Below, piece by piece: positions 20,360 through 31,775 of a DNA stretch of 64,000 bases (position 1 is its first letter; each line of letters opens with the position of its first letter). Location of the stretch: assembly GCA_011037195.1 (NCBI GenBank), contig JAAEAF010014522.1, positions 117,726 to 181,725 of the forward strand, read 5' to 3'. Origin of the DNA: Triatoma infestans (lineage: Eukaryota > Arthropoda > Insecta > Hemiptera > Reduviidae). The position numbers were made by a program, and so were the translations under genes. Below the pieces are notes generated by a model that saw only the letters and a program-made list of their open reading frames with translations, was not told the DNA's origin and did no database searches.

Positions 20360-21150
20360 GGCCTAATGGAAGAAGGAAAAAGGAAAAATAGAAATAATTT
20401 TGAAAAATATATTAGTTTTTGGAAAATGGAAATATTGTGATTTTTAAAGAGATTTTGAGTGTGTAGTAAAGTGAAGTGACTGAGGTTAACAATATTCAAG
20501 ACAAAGGACAAGGTAAAGAGACGGTTAGTGAGAGAAAGATAGTATATTTTCTTTCTAAAACCCCTTTCCGAACATAGCAATAATTGTTTCATCAGTCGAC
20601 ATACAGAATACAACAAATATCATTCGTCTTGCAACAGTCGCATTCACTAAATCAATGTCAAAAAGTGGTTAACATTTAAGTTTTATCCATCTACTAACAT
20701 CTTTTTGCGTGTCCTTTGTCTTGAATAACGTTGACCTCAGTCCCTTGACTTCATATTTAAAATCTCTTAATAATATCATTCGCCTTGCAACAGTCGCATT
20801 CACTAAATCAATGTCAAAAAGTGTTTAACATTTAAGTTTTATCCATCTACTAACATCTTTTTGCGTGTCCTTAGTCTTGAATATCGTTGACCTCAGTCCC
20901 TTCACTTCATATTTAAAATCTCTTAATAAAACAAAAAAAAAACAAAAACAATATTTCCATTTTTCAAAATTATTTCTATTTTTCCGTTCGCTTCCTTCAT
21001 TGTAGCATTTGAGTTTTATCAATCTACTAACATCTTTTTACGTGTCCTTTGTCTTGAATATCGTTGACCTCAGTGCCTTGACTTCACATTTAAAATCTCT
21101 TAAAAAAAAAAACAAACCCAATTTTTCAAAATTATTTAAATCTTTCGTTT
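20360..21150 (+). repeat. 156-bp tandem repeat with a partial inverted copy
   Basis: Units start at TATCATTCGTCTTGCAACAG (20618) and TATCATTCGCCTTGCAACAG (20774), period 156 bp. Each runs through AAGTTTTATCCATCTACTAA, CTTTTTGCGTGTCC and GTTGACCTCAGTCCCTT. A third partial unit covers about 21005-21105. 20380-20530 holds the inverse of the unit's end (AAGTGACTGAGGTTAACAAT), so the array is bordered by an inverted copy. Frames here are shadows of the repeat. Confidence 0.75.
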
Positions 21151-22480
21151 GTTTCCTCCATTACAAATGTCTGTAAAATGAAGAATATCTTGGACCAATT
21201 ACGGTTAAGAGAAAATTTATGTGATTCACGCAATATTTTTTTTAATTTTTTTTTTGTTTTTTATTGTTTTTACAAGGAAAAATTTGAGCTTTAGTATTTA
21301 AAAAAAAAAAAAAAAACTGCTTAGCAACTGCATATTTTAAGTTGACAAATAAAGATTAATTGGATTAATTAAAATGTTAATTTCTTTTTTTCACCCCTTT
21401 AATTTACCTGTTTGTGTAGCATCACCTGTTCCACCTGCACAAGGTGGATAAATTAAATTATATAAATTTAATTAACTACATAATAAAAAACAAGCTGAGT
21501 AGTATAGGAGGGAGGGAATGTCGGGAAACCGAGAACACAGATGACTCGCACCGCCTCCTCCTACAAAAGAGATCTGCCGCGAACTTGAAAGCTTATATCC
21601 ATCTATATATATAAATAAGTTCAACTTTTTTTTGTTTCACTTATTCCTCGGTCTCTGTGTATGTGTTTCATGAACCCCAAGAAGCCTAGTCCGTCTCATC
21701 TTCTAGTATTCCATTAAACTCAACAATACTAAACATTTTTCCTCTTTTAAAACATTTTCCTAATTATAAGTTCGCCGGTTTTAGGTAATTGTATTTTCCT
21801 TCTTTAAGTTGGTAATTTTTATAATTCATTTTCTACAATTAAATAATATAAAACAAAAATGGAAAATAGAAAACATTAAAAAAAAAAATCAAAAAACTTT
21901 TTTCTAATTTTGCCAGACAAAAATGGAATAATTTTCCTGCAAGCTTTTATATGGGGGGGAGGGAAAATTATAATTTATGCCAGGCAGGGAAAAAAATCCC
22001 AATCATGCACTACTTAATTTTTCTAATAATTCAAATATATGATTATATATATATATTTTTTTTTTTGGGCTACTCAAAAAAGCTATTTCGAAACAACTGC
22101 CTTGTTCCAAATTAGACCACTTGATTTTTTTTAACAAATTTTGTAAGTAGATTTTTTTTCATGAAAAATGGTTTTATTGATCGGGAAAAAATCAGTTGAA
22201 TATTAGCTGAGAAAGTAATCCAGGTCTGAAGTGCGGACGGCTACTGAATAGCCCAATCCGATTACCGGCGGCCTGTGGGATCTAGATAGCGTCCTAGTAT
22301 CTTCGCTTTAGTAGCTTGACGATCTATCTCATAAATGTACATTATTTGCCGGCAAACTAGGGGGACATTTTCAACCAGATCTTGGCTTCTCAAAAGAAAT
22401 GAAGATACCATGTTCAATATTTCATTGTAAAAATACAGACCTACACGTTTTCCTTATTAGACCGCAACACACACTTACTT
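21151..22480. other. Spacer, no gene recognised
   Basis: AT-rich with many homopolymer runs. 22200-22400 is less AT-rich (GAAGTGCGGACGGCTACTGA, GATTACCGGCGGCCTGTGGG) but I cannot assign it. Confidence 0.35.
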
Positions 22481-22489
22481 ACTTATTCG

Positions 22490-23615
22490 AGATTTCTTCT
22501 ACCATCCGGTGTAGAGGTTTTACATAAGGAGCGCCATCTCTCTCTATCCCTGGCTATTCTCTTGGCCTCAGACCACTCAATCCCCTTCTTTTTTAGAATA
22601 CTTGGAGATTATCCTCCCAAGTAATTCTTCTTCTTCCTCGGGGTCGTTTTCCGGCCATTCGCGTCTCCATGGCTTTTTTGGGTAACCGGATATCCTCCAT
22701 TCTACTTACGTGGCCTACCATCTTAGCTGCCCCCTCTCAATTAATTGGACTGGGCTTTCGCTTTTGAGCGTGGACCGTATTGTAGTGTTGCGTATCCGGT
22801 CTCTCTTCGTTTTGCCTTCCAATTTCCTTAAAAACCTCATTTCTAGAGCTTGGAGGCGACTTCGATCCGATTGCTTTAAGGCCCAGGATTCGCTGCCGTA
22901 TGTAAGAATGGGGACAAAACTCGAGCGGTAAACTCTCATTTTCGTGCCTTTGGCCACTTCTCTCTTACTTAAAAATTTTTTGTTTATAGCGGAGAACATC
23001 TTCCCCGTAGCGGCCACCCTTGCATTGATTTCTCCCTTTAGTCTCCCGCTCCCACTTATTTCCACCTCTAAATACTTAAAACAAGGAATCTGCTCTATTC
23101 TATGATGGAGATGTAAGGGTGTTGTGAGGAGATGTTGGTTGTTGATGATGATAGATAAACACCTTAAGATTGGTTTAAGATATATAATTGATATGTCTAT
23201 ATATATAACTGACTGCCAGGGACTTTACACTTAAGAATTTAGAACTGAACTGAACTGACAGACTGACGTGGCTAAATGATATGTACGGAGTGTGAATTAA
23301 CAGAATGATGTCTGATGTGTAAGACTGAATTGAACAGAATCCTTGACTGTCTCTCTCTCTCATATATATATCCACTGGCCGAACCTCTCCTCTCTGTGCG
23401 AGAGAGGCTGTTTCTCTCCGTAGAGTGATGAGTGGTGGGGGTTCACTACCCCTACAGAGATGTTCATTTGCATCTCTGTCCTGGATACCACCATGCACTT
23501 GGTCTTAGAAGTATTTATAATCATATTCCTTTTGCCTACCTCTTCGGTCCATATATTTAAATTTTCTTGCAACTTTTCTTCGCTATCTGCTATTAACACT
23601 ATCATTATGGTATAT
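22490..23615 (-). pseudogene. RTE-like LINE, RT C-terminal half, split by LTR-D
   Basis: Minus strand, 5' to 3': MIVLIADSEEKLQENLNIW then NTSKTKCMVVSRTEM (23605-23457), interrupted by LTR-D, continued by IPCFKYLEVEISGSGRLKGE (frameshifted) and PILTYGSESWALK, MRFLRKLEGKTKRDRIR, and a decayed tail ending in RDRERWRSLCKTSTPDGRRN (22490). The order matches the RT palm-thumb and tail of RTE-like LINEs annotated as endonuclease-reverse transcriptase. The YADD position is lost (Thr-Ile where Asp-Asp is expected). Related copy at 46675-47878. Confidence 0.75.
23112..23456 (+). mobile_element. Solo LTR, family LTR-D
   Basis: TGTAAGGGTGTTGTGAGG ... CACTACCCCTACA, 345 bp, flanked by GAGA(TG) on both sides (23108 and 23457), so a 4-6 bp duplication whose length is ambiguous. 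It contains ACACCTTAAGAT once, with no foldback: the empty site of the HH1 insertion at 6680. It interrupts the RTE-like frame. Confidence 0.75.
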
Positions 23616-23619
23616 GTCG

Positions 23620-24700
23620 ATGTACACTATGCTGAGAAACGGATATCTGGGTTGATTGTAATCGCGGTCTACAGAGTATCTACTGTATTCGTCATAATGT
23701 CACACACTTGAAACATATTGTTAAAGATAGTATCGGATCTAATGATATTAGAGGTTTTGCCATTGATTAGATAGCTAGAAATCTGTATTTCACAAATTTG
23801 TATTACCAAATGAAAATTACGTTGAAATCGGTTGGTCGGATGGTTCTATTACGAAAGTACTTCTAAAAGATCTCGTAGATGCACCTAAAGAATGAGCTAT
23901 TAATCCTATTAAGAAATAATTCTACTTGATAGATTATGGGAAATATCCGTCTACCTTGATAATAGGAAAAGTTACGCCAATTGTTTCATCAGGTATTAGC
24001 GTTCCTAAAAATCTGACTATAAACATGTTAACGTTTGATATATGTTGGGTAGATGCTAGATTAAGTATGATCCAGAAAGTGTAAGTTAGTGGAGGAAATA
24101 GACAGATAATACGGCGAAAACTTCCCAACCCGATGGGAATAGCTATGCAAATGGGCTAGAGTTTAATTTGTAGACAGTATTTGAAGCTTGCAAATTACCT
24201 GGTAATACATCAAAACCGACATCTGTTTGCAAAAAAAAAAAAACTAAGGGACATTGCCATTTATGATGTTACCAATCAACCTACGATGATGCAAATCCTT
24301 GCTATTTGGGTTATTTAAAATATTTACCGAAGACACTAAAGTGATCGGCAGTTTACAGATTGCCTGAGTTAAGTTAGGTTACTCAAAATGTTTACCCGGA
24401 AACATTAAGTGATTGGCAGGTCACAGTTTGCCGAACACTAACCAAAATTACTTGATAAATTCACAAAAGCCAACAGACATACCTGTCTCTTTTAGCATCT
24501 GGACTTAAGGACCCGGAACTATAAGTAAACTTACGTTTTCGAGGATGTTGTATTGGAGCTGCAATGTTCTAGTATTATCAGTTTGAAGAAAGTCTCTTAA
24601 TCAAACCAAATCCTTATTTACAGAACAAATTATAGTCAAACTAATTGCACTTAATTAAACATATAATTATAATTGGATTATAAACTAATTTTTAAATAAA
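23620..24700. other. Spacer with a possible decayed coding stretch
   Basis: 23800-24090 on the plus strand translates with few stops (IGWSDGSITKVLLKDLVDAP, then [17 protein letters not shown], then [20 protein letters not shown]). Composition is coding-like compared with its surroundings. The minus strand is also open for 64 codons (24128-23934). I do not recognise either. Nothing supported in 24250-24700. Confidence 0.3.
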
Positions 24701-24775
24701 TTAATAAATATGTGGATGGGTCCGCAATGCTAACATCTAGTATTTTATCCATCTTAGCATGCATATTCCTTTTGT

Positions 24776-24818
24776 TACTGACCGGTTTCGGATTTTCATC
24801 CATCGTCAGAGCAAATTC
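24776..24818 (-). ncRNA. Hammerhead-like ribozyme motif (HH2, left arm)
   Basis: Minus strand: TTGCT (stem I), CTGACGA, extra T, GGAT-GAAA-ATCC (stem II), GAA, ACCGGT (palindromic stem III), C, then AGTAA. TTGCT and AGTAA pair over five positions with one G-U. This is the best stem I in the window. Confidence 0.55.
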
Positions 24819-25023
24819 ACCAAGTTTGTGTACATAGTTCACTACAGCGCAATATTTCTGTTACACAGACACTTATTGGTTTGTTGATTGTATATAATGT
24901 AATGGACGTTATCCGAAGACATGTATTCATAATCTACCGCACACATATACAACCAACAAACCTAAAAGTGTGAGTGTAACAGAAACATTGCGTTGGAGTG
25001 AACTCTATACACGAACTTGGTGA

Positions 25024-25065
25024 ATTTGCTCTGACGATGAATGAAAATCCGAAACCGGTCAGGAA
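25024..25065 (+). ncRNA. Hammerhead-like ribozyme motif (HH2, right arm)
   Basis: TTGCT, CTGACGA, T, GAAT-GAA-AATCC, GAAACCGGTC, AGGAA. Stem I has one G-G mismatch; stem II is slightly weakened by an A. Confidence 0.5.
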
Positions 25066-25095
25066 AAAAAAGAAATATGCATGGAACGATGGATA

Positions 25096-26417
25096 AAATA
25101 CCAAAAATTTAAAACTTCAATTTTTATACTTAACAATTTTAATTATTTCGTATAATATACGAATCGTATAATCATAAATTATAATATTTTTTCCCAAAAA
25201 GTTATACACATTACAAGTAACTTAAACACTCATGTTCTGTCTCCGTTTCAAATCATCTTTCTGGTAGTAGATTTGCTTTTAAGTTATTGATGAATAGATA
25301 AATCGATTTTTTTTTATGGCAGATAAATTTGGCTTATTCACAAAATAATAACTTTATATATAATCTATTAATATTTTTATCCAGTATATGATTACAAAAA
25401 ATAAATGTCAATATATTGAATTTGGGTTAAGCGGCAAAAACCACAATATAGTGTGATTTTAACCGCACATTTACAAATAAACAAACATTTAGAATTGTTA
25501 TACATTTTACAAAGTGTCAATATATATATATATATATGAGCTCTCTCTCTCTCCCTCTCTCTCTACTTTATCATAGTCTCTCCCTTTCTCTCTTACACTC
25601 GTTTACCCGCCAACACAACTGGCGCCAACCATTCGCCCCGCGAAAACCTATAGTCATTTGTTTTATATTAATCTACTCCATATTCACAAACATATACATA
25701 TATGCCACATATACAATATACACATACACACACATATATATGAAAGATATATGGAATTTACCGTATTTAATTAACCCTGGAGAATACCACACTCATCCCT
25801 CTTTACAAATCCCTTTTCCCCGGTATATAGCTAGTGGTTGTCCTCATCTCTTAGTTTTTGAATTGATGATAATACCATTCCTCACTTTCCGCGACCTTCC
25901 ATCTAGACCACTTCTCATGTAACCGCTACATTATTTCTCTGTGAAACTATGCCAAAAACTGGTTCAGCGTGTTGATTTAAATAATTTTTAACCAATAAGA
26001 AGTGTTAATATATAGATCCTTGATTACAGACTTTATTTCTCTCATTATTACCAAAACTATATCATATTATCACTTATGAGATCAGCCTATTTTACCCATT
26101 TATAAATATTAGAATATTGACAGAAGAACGGAGCCTTTCAGCCAACCAGAATTAAATCGAAGGGAAAATTCATTTAACCTTATTCAAATTCTCTGATTGG
26201 CAGTAAAACTATCTGGTGTGAAATACTCGAAATTATTACAATGCTAAATACTAATTTTCTTTGAATTTGCAATATTTACTAAACATTTATTTGGGCTGAC
26301 ATTACATTATTAAAAGCAACCGGAATTATACTTAAACAACGGCAGTATCCACCGTTTGTAGCTTCAAGAAAGAAAGCTTTTCATAAACGCAGTTTAAATT
26401 TATACTTTATACCATTG
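25096..26417. other. Spacer with microsatellites
   Basis: A (TA)n tract at 25520-25537 and a CT-rich tract at 25538-25595. The long frame at 25536-25922 begins in this low-complexity run and matches nothing known; I do not call it a gene. Confidence 0.4.
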
Positions 26418-26421
26418 GTCA

Positions 26422-26974
26422 TGTAATGTGTTGGTGAGAATGTGTGTAGGTAGCTTGTAGCTTGAGCGTTTTAGCGAAAAGGGCTTGTATCTTTGTTTGA
26501 GATAGAAGTAATAAGAATTTAAGAACGCACTGCTAGATTATGAAATAAATATATTTTCTGACTGAATTTAAATAGCTTTATAATATCACAGCGATTAAGT
26601 ATAAATCAATTAATTAATCTAGATTAGATGCTAAACTCTCATGTTTTAACTTATAACTGGCACTGATTTGAAGAGGGCGATTCCTGAAGTGTCCTGTTTG
26701 AAGGCTGAGTTAAGACTCTCTTCTTTGGAATTGCTCTCTCTCTCGCGGGGGAATTCTCTTATACAAAGGAGTTACCCTAACGGGATTTAGTGCCTTTGTT
26801 TTCTTACTAGCAATGACCAGATTTAATATACCTGGTTCTAAAATACACCCTTTCTGAAGGTAAATTCACAGCACTAAGATAATTATAAAATATTAACAAA
26901 AATACAATTTTGGATACTATAAAATATTCAGAAACTTTAACTTATTATTTTTTTGATTTTGTTCTTCCACTACA
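26422..26974 (+). mobile_element. Solo LTR, family LTR-C, TSD GTCA
   Basis: Begins TGTAATGTGTTGGTGAG, ends TTCTTCCACTACA, flanked by GTCA on both sides (26418-26421; 26975-26978). Shares with the other LTR-C copies the blocks GCGTTTTAGCGAAAAGGGCTTG, ATAGAAGTAATAAGAA and CTTATAACTGGCACTGAT. TG...CA ends with a 4-bp duplication point to a Ty3/gypsy-type LTR; no internal genes remain. Confidence 0.8.
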
Positions 26975-27370
26975 GTCACTTTCCTCAGATGCACTCTAAA
27001 AATCAATTCTTTCATTACAAATAAAAACAAATATTTTTGTATTTGTACACTGAGCATTATGCTAAGTTTAATGAAAATTCGTTGAAACAGTTTTCGAGAA
27101 AATTCCCGAATACTCAAAAACTTGTTCTGTAAAGTAGCACATATGTCCCTTAATATTATAAATATGGCAGAAACCCCTAAAAAAAAATAGTAGTGAAGTT
27201 TTTGTGGGATTGAACCGGGAAGAATTGTTGAAGCGAAAATTTAGATTGAGCATAAGTAACACTATTGAGTTCACACTGTTGATTAATAAAAAGTAAGTTA
27301 GCATGATAGAGTAACAGCCTGAACTGGCAGAATGATGGTGAATGAAGACTTCTTGAATGTAGACTTGAGT

Positions 27371-27627
27371 TGTTGTGGTTGGTTCCGCAGAACTGGAAAG
27401 CATCAGAGATATTTTCCGTGATAGTATGCTTTTTTTTTTGTGGTCATCGATTGGTTTCGGGCGGCGTTCGCCCATCATCAGGATGCGTTTGTCAGATATT
27501 TATTGAATTTGCTCTGTGCAAGTCTGTGTTATCACACTGTTTGACAAACGCATCCTGAAGATGGGCGAAAGCCCGAAACCGGTCGATCACCACAAAAAGA
27601 AGCAGACTATCACGGAAAATATCTTTG
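27371..27627. mobile_element. HH1 foldback element
   Basis: Flanked by ATGTAGACTTGAGT (27357-27370) and ATGTAAACTTGAGT (27628-27641), a 14-bp duplication with one mismatch. Left arm TGGTTCCGCAGAACTGGAAA through the minus-strand core; right arm with the plus-strand core, ending in ACGGAAAATATCTTTG. The minus core (27440-27486) reads CTGATGA, the canonical hammerhead sequence, but its stem III is mutated. Confidence 0.85.
27550..27591 (+). ncRNA. Hammerhead-like ribozyme motif (HH1, right arm)
   Basis: GCATC, CTGAAGA, T, GGGC-GAAA-GCCC, GAAACCGGTC, GATCACC. Stem I is shortened to three pairs by a C; all core bases are kept. Confidence 0.5.
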
Positions 27628-27769
27628 ATGTAAACTTGAGTATTTGTGAACTTTGAATATGACTTTGTATGAGAATAACTGGAATTTATATTATCCGATT
27701 TACTAAAAACTCCCTTATTTCTCCTTCCTGTTTCCTAGGGCGTTAAGTAGGTGGATCAATTTGAAATAT

Positions 27770-28345
27770 AATTGAAGTGTGATGTATTGTAGGAGTAGTT
27801 TGTGGCGTGAGCGGTTTTGTAATGGGCTTGTGAGTATATGTGTTTAAGAGAGAAGTATCAGAAATAAGCAAGAGATCACACTGATTTTGAATTAAATATA
27901 TTAATCTCTAAGTGAATTTAAATACTTTACAATATCACAATTATTATGTTAAATCAAATATTTACCTAGATTAAGTGCAAAACTCTTATGTTTTAATTTA
28001 TGACTGGCACTGATGCTAAGAGAGCGAAAGACAAGTGTTCTGATTGAATGTCTATTTCAGACTGTTCTTGTTTGAAAGCAAAATGCAGAATGATTTGAAA
28101 GAATGCCTTCTCTTGTTTGTACAAATCTTTTCAAATAATGCTGGTATGTCTGGAGGGAGTTTATTGCTCTATCCTAACTGTTACTTGTCCCTTTGTCTCT
28201 TCAGTAGCATTGACCTAAATTATAGTACCTGGCTCTTTCTCCTTCACTAAAATAACTATTTGAACTTGCGAAGAATTCACAAAATTATTTCACTAAACTA
28301 TTTTCAAAATTCTTATTTTCTTTCATTTCGTTCTTCCATTACAGT
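27770..28345 (+). mobile_element. Solo LTR, family LTR-C (uninterrupted reference copy)
   Basis: Starts near TGATGTATTGTAGGAG, ends TTCTTCCATTACA. Contains GAGCGGTTTTGTAATGGGC, TTTATGACTGGCACTGAT and AATGCTGGTATGTCTGGAGG. It has CTAAATTATAGTACCTGG intact at 28216, the exact empty site for the mariner in the 42.2-44.1 kb copy. Target duplication not clear, so the 5' boundary is approximate. Confidence 0.7.
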
Positions 28346-28439
28346 TTCTCTGCTACGGCTAGATTCAGAACTGTTTGTATCGTAAGGAATCATGTCACTT
28401 CTCACGTGACGTATTGAGTGACGCAGCAATGAGTCGGTT

Positions 28440-28727
28440 ATCTTATAATTTGTTGCGGCAATCCATTACAAAATCGATTTTCCTGGAAAAAAAAAAAAAA
28501 AGTTCCAAATAAAATTCATAGACATTTATGTGTTCAGGTAGAATTCAAGGTTAAAAGAAAATAGTAGCCTTTTATGAGAAAATTTCAAAAAAGTAACCAA
28601 AAACAAATTTTTTAACTAAAGTAGCTTTTTTGTTAATTGAATTTCATCCTAATGTCATTAAATTGCTTCTTAAATGGAATATATAATTTAAAATTCTTGT
28701 AATTTTTCCTTTTTGAGATATTTTGGT

Positions 28728-28761
<34 letters not shown>

Positions 28762-28870
28762 AAACGCAAGCCATTCGCTATTTTTTCGTAATCAAGAGAC
28801 CTCAAAACAATAAATTTTGAAAATCTGACACGATCTTAATGCTTCCTGTTACAGAAATAAGAGTTTAGTA
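28440..28870 (+). mobile_element. Repeat B, diverged partial copy
   Basis: Carries the repeat-B order in reduced form: TCCAAATAAAATTCATAGAC, ATTTTTCCTTTTTGAGATA, a (CA)n tract (28735-28760), CAAAACAATAAATTTTG, and CGATCTTAATGCTTCCTG. Confidence 0.55.
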
Positions 28871-30437
28871 AAAAAAAAAATTGATTTTAAAGTGAATTGC
28901 CACTGAATGTTATGCATTAAGACGTTCGTAAATGGATTAAAATCATAAAAGGTAGATTACATAAAAAAAAACAAAAAACAAAATCTATATCTATTTATAT
29001 AGAAATACATTGACATAAAATTGATGGAATTTGAATAGTAAAATACGACAGATCTGTTTTTTTTTTATTCCCAAATTTGTATCTTCCTAAGCTGTGAATA
29101 TAAGTTGGGAAAACCCTTGGGTAAGTGAGCATTAATCCAGTTCCTCCCACTTTTTACCTGTACAAGTTGAACAGGTGGTTCTGTGAGTTACCTTGTATAT
29201 CGTACAGCCTTACCCACCAGCGTCTTAGCTTACCAGAGTCTTAAGGTATTCCACTTATCCGTTAGGGTGGGTTATACGTGTAAAAACCTTCCTTCTTTAG
29301 GTTTAATACACCGCTCTTGTTCTCCAAACCACGATTATATCATTGTACTAAATACTCATAATATATTCCAACGTTAAATATACTTATTACTGTTCAGTAT
29401 TGTTTTTTTTTTTGTTTACAATTAAAAACAATTTATAATCATAAAATATCATTTTAAACATATTATAATAATTTATTAAATGAATAGTATAGGCAAATTT
29501 ATAATAGTTAATTCATATTTTTTTGCATTTTGCTTCTTCTTTTTATATATATATATAATCATGAAACATTTAATTGGCATTTAAATTCATTTACTCATTT
29601 GACCAATTAGTTTCTTTCGATGTTCTGAAAAAAAAACTTAAACCTATAAATATATATCTTTTATTCATTCCGACCAAATATCTTTGTCTGGCTGACAGTC
29701 GTCCATTTCTTTTCAACTCTTCACTCTATGCAATCCATTCCAATTAATTTCATTTTCGTTGAAAGGATTTGTGGTGATAGTAATGGATAAGGTTTTTTTT
29801 ATATTGTGTATGTGTGTGTGTATGTGATATTGGCCAAGTATATGCTTCTATGTCCCTCAGGGACACATACAAATATATTGCCCATGTGCCTGTGTGTGCA
29901 TGTTTGCCGATTTTTGTGTGAATGAGTATATATGTGTATGTTTGTATATATATATATATATACATATATATGGAAACCAACAACAGTTCCCGACAAACGA
30001 TTGACGGATTTATTACTGCAAAGGTTTTTATTTTATTTTATTTATTTATTTATTTATTTTTTTTTAAAGCACAATTCATCCCCCAAGTGATGCCAGCAGC
30101 ATTTTTCTTCCACAGAGACTGGCTACAGCCTATTTTCCATCCATCCACTAAAACACATGGCAGTTTAGGTGGAAATTTATTGTGGATTTATATCGTTTTC
30201 TGTTTGAATTGTTCGATAGAAAAAGCATTTTTACTCAAGGGACTGAAAAGCGCCAAGTAATGTATATATATATATGCCTATTTATATATATACTATACGG
30301 ATATAAATTTTTATTACTTCTGGAAAAAAATAAAAGGGAAAAATGTGGGTGTGATGTATTTCGCAATTTTTTTTATTTATTTTATTTTAAAATATGTTTA
30401 TTTAAATTAAATCATAAAGTTAGATTATTGCTTTTGT
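28871..30437. other. Spacer with microsatellites, no gene recognised
   Basis: Includes TA tracts (29548-29560; 29945-29975), a TG-rich tract (29808-29825) and TTTA repeats (30032-30060). Several short frames overlap these tracts and are not supported. Confidence 0.4.
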
Positions 30438-31330
30438 AATATATGTACATATATGGCCCAACGTTTAGGCGGGTCAAGTTCTGCGGCTTATCGAGCAATC
30501 GTAAATTTTAGAAGCTGAGGAATACAGTCGGTGATCCGAAAGTAGTCGCAATAGGGTTACAAACGATCGGGAAATTGATTCCTTTCGCTCTTAGTTCTAC
30601 GCAATCGGATAACTTGGCACGTATTCGTGGAGCATTGAAACTGTTCGAAAACGATTGCGAGAAGTAGATGTGATGGCCTTAGGATCCATTGCTAACCAGG
30701 GAATGATTGTGTAAGCAGGATAGCTTTGGCCAAACGGCATCTCCATTCGATTGTAGAAGAATGGGGTGGGGCTGTTTTCTTTACAAATGAATCGCGATTT
30801 GGTCGCGATTAGAGATAGCAGGGGGGAGCGTTTCATTCAAGTAGCGAAAGCGCTTCTTTTCAACGACAATCAATTATGATGTACGGTGGAATAGGTTTGG
30901 ATGTCCGCACCGTGTTAATTATTGTTAAAAATGGTGCATTGACCGCTGTTAGTAATGTTGAAGAAATTCTACTAGAAGCAGTCATATTGTTTTGCTCCAT
31001 TTATTAGAGACAGCTTCATGCTGGTGCATGTTAACGCCAGACCTGAAGTTGTACCCGCTTTTTGGAGGAAGTCAACATAAAAAGATCGATTGCCGTGTAC
31101 GTACTCCGAAATGAATGCTACGTAGAACACCTATGAGTCATGCTCAAGAGGCCTCGTATTAGAGCCCGGGATAGTCTTTAGACTACACTGTAACAGCTCC
31201 ACATTGCTCTACAAGAACAATGGGATACCGTTTGACAAGAGACAATTCAAAACCTGATTAAATCGATGACTTGCCTTATCAGGGCCCTTAGTACGTTGCC
31301 CGAGGAGGCAATAACCAAGTCCTTTGAGGT
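30438..31330 (+). pseudogene. Tc1-like transposase, heavily decayed
   Basis: Plus-strand pieces in the family order, in shifting frames: AQRLGGSSSAAYRAIVNF (HTH), FLSLLVLRNR, IALAKRHLHSIVEEWGG, VFFTNESRFG (the first catalytic Asp of the FSDESRF motif is Asn), MMYGGIGLDV, VKNGALTAVSNVEEILLEAV, a decayed DNARP block near 31029, and LHIALQEQWDTV then ETIQNLIKSM. More than ten stops and frameshifts; clearly dead. Terminal repeats were not found. Confidence 0.75.
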
Positions 31331-31468
31331 GAGATATGAGAAAAACTGAAAAAGTTATCAAATTTTTATGATAATCTTTTTTATTTATTTGTTTTTTTTT
31401 TTAAATTTATTTTTTACATCAATCCAAATCAAGAGTTAGTGTACAAAATTAACACTATAAGATATTAT

Positions 31469-31767
31469 CAGAGACATTTTCCGTGGTAGCCTGCTTCATT
31501 TTGTGGTCATCGACCGGTTTCGGGCGTTCGCCCATCTTCAATTTTTTTTTTCAGCCAGTGTGACAACACAGACTTGCACAGAGCAAATTCAGTTTACATA
31601 CTCTGTGAATTTGATTTGTGCAAGTCTGTGTTGTCACACTGTCTGAAAAAACACATCCTGAAGATGGGCGGTCGCCCGGAAACCGGCCACAAAATGAAGC
31701 AGGCTACCACAGAAAATGTCTCTAATGCTTTCCAGCTCTGCGGAACCAACCACCACCAGAACTACAT
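31469..31767. mobile_element. HH1 foldback element
   Basis: Flanked by GATATTAT (31461-31468; 31768-31775). Both arms are present: minus-strand core near 31504-31541 (first base of CTGAAGA changed to T), plus-strand core near 31656-31690 (GGAAACCGGCC, degenerate). A second partial inversion (GACTTGCACAGAGCAAATTC and GAATTTGATTTGTGCAAGTC) forms the inner stem. Confidence 0.8.
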
Positions 31768-31775
31768 GATATTAT

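Larger units (their letters stand above)
24706..25095. mobile_element. HH2 foldback element
   Basis: The left arm (24709-24900, from TGTGGATGGGTCCGCAATGC) is the inverse of 24940-25090, which ends in ATGCATGGAACGATGGATAAAA. Between them lies a 40-bp loop. Each arm has a well-preserved hammerhead-like core, minus strand in the left arm and plus strand in the right. The right arm lacks the outermost 30 bp of the left. Target duplication not resolved. Confidence 0.8.

Noticed and set aside
25536..25922. 128-codon plus-strand frame
   Set aside because: Starts in a CT microsatellite, low complexity, no recognisable domain.
27068..27478. 136-codon minus-strand frame
   Set aside because: Runs from repeat-B sequence through LTR-flanking DNA into an HH1 arm; an accidental fusion of repeats.
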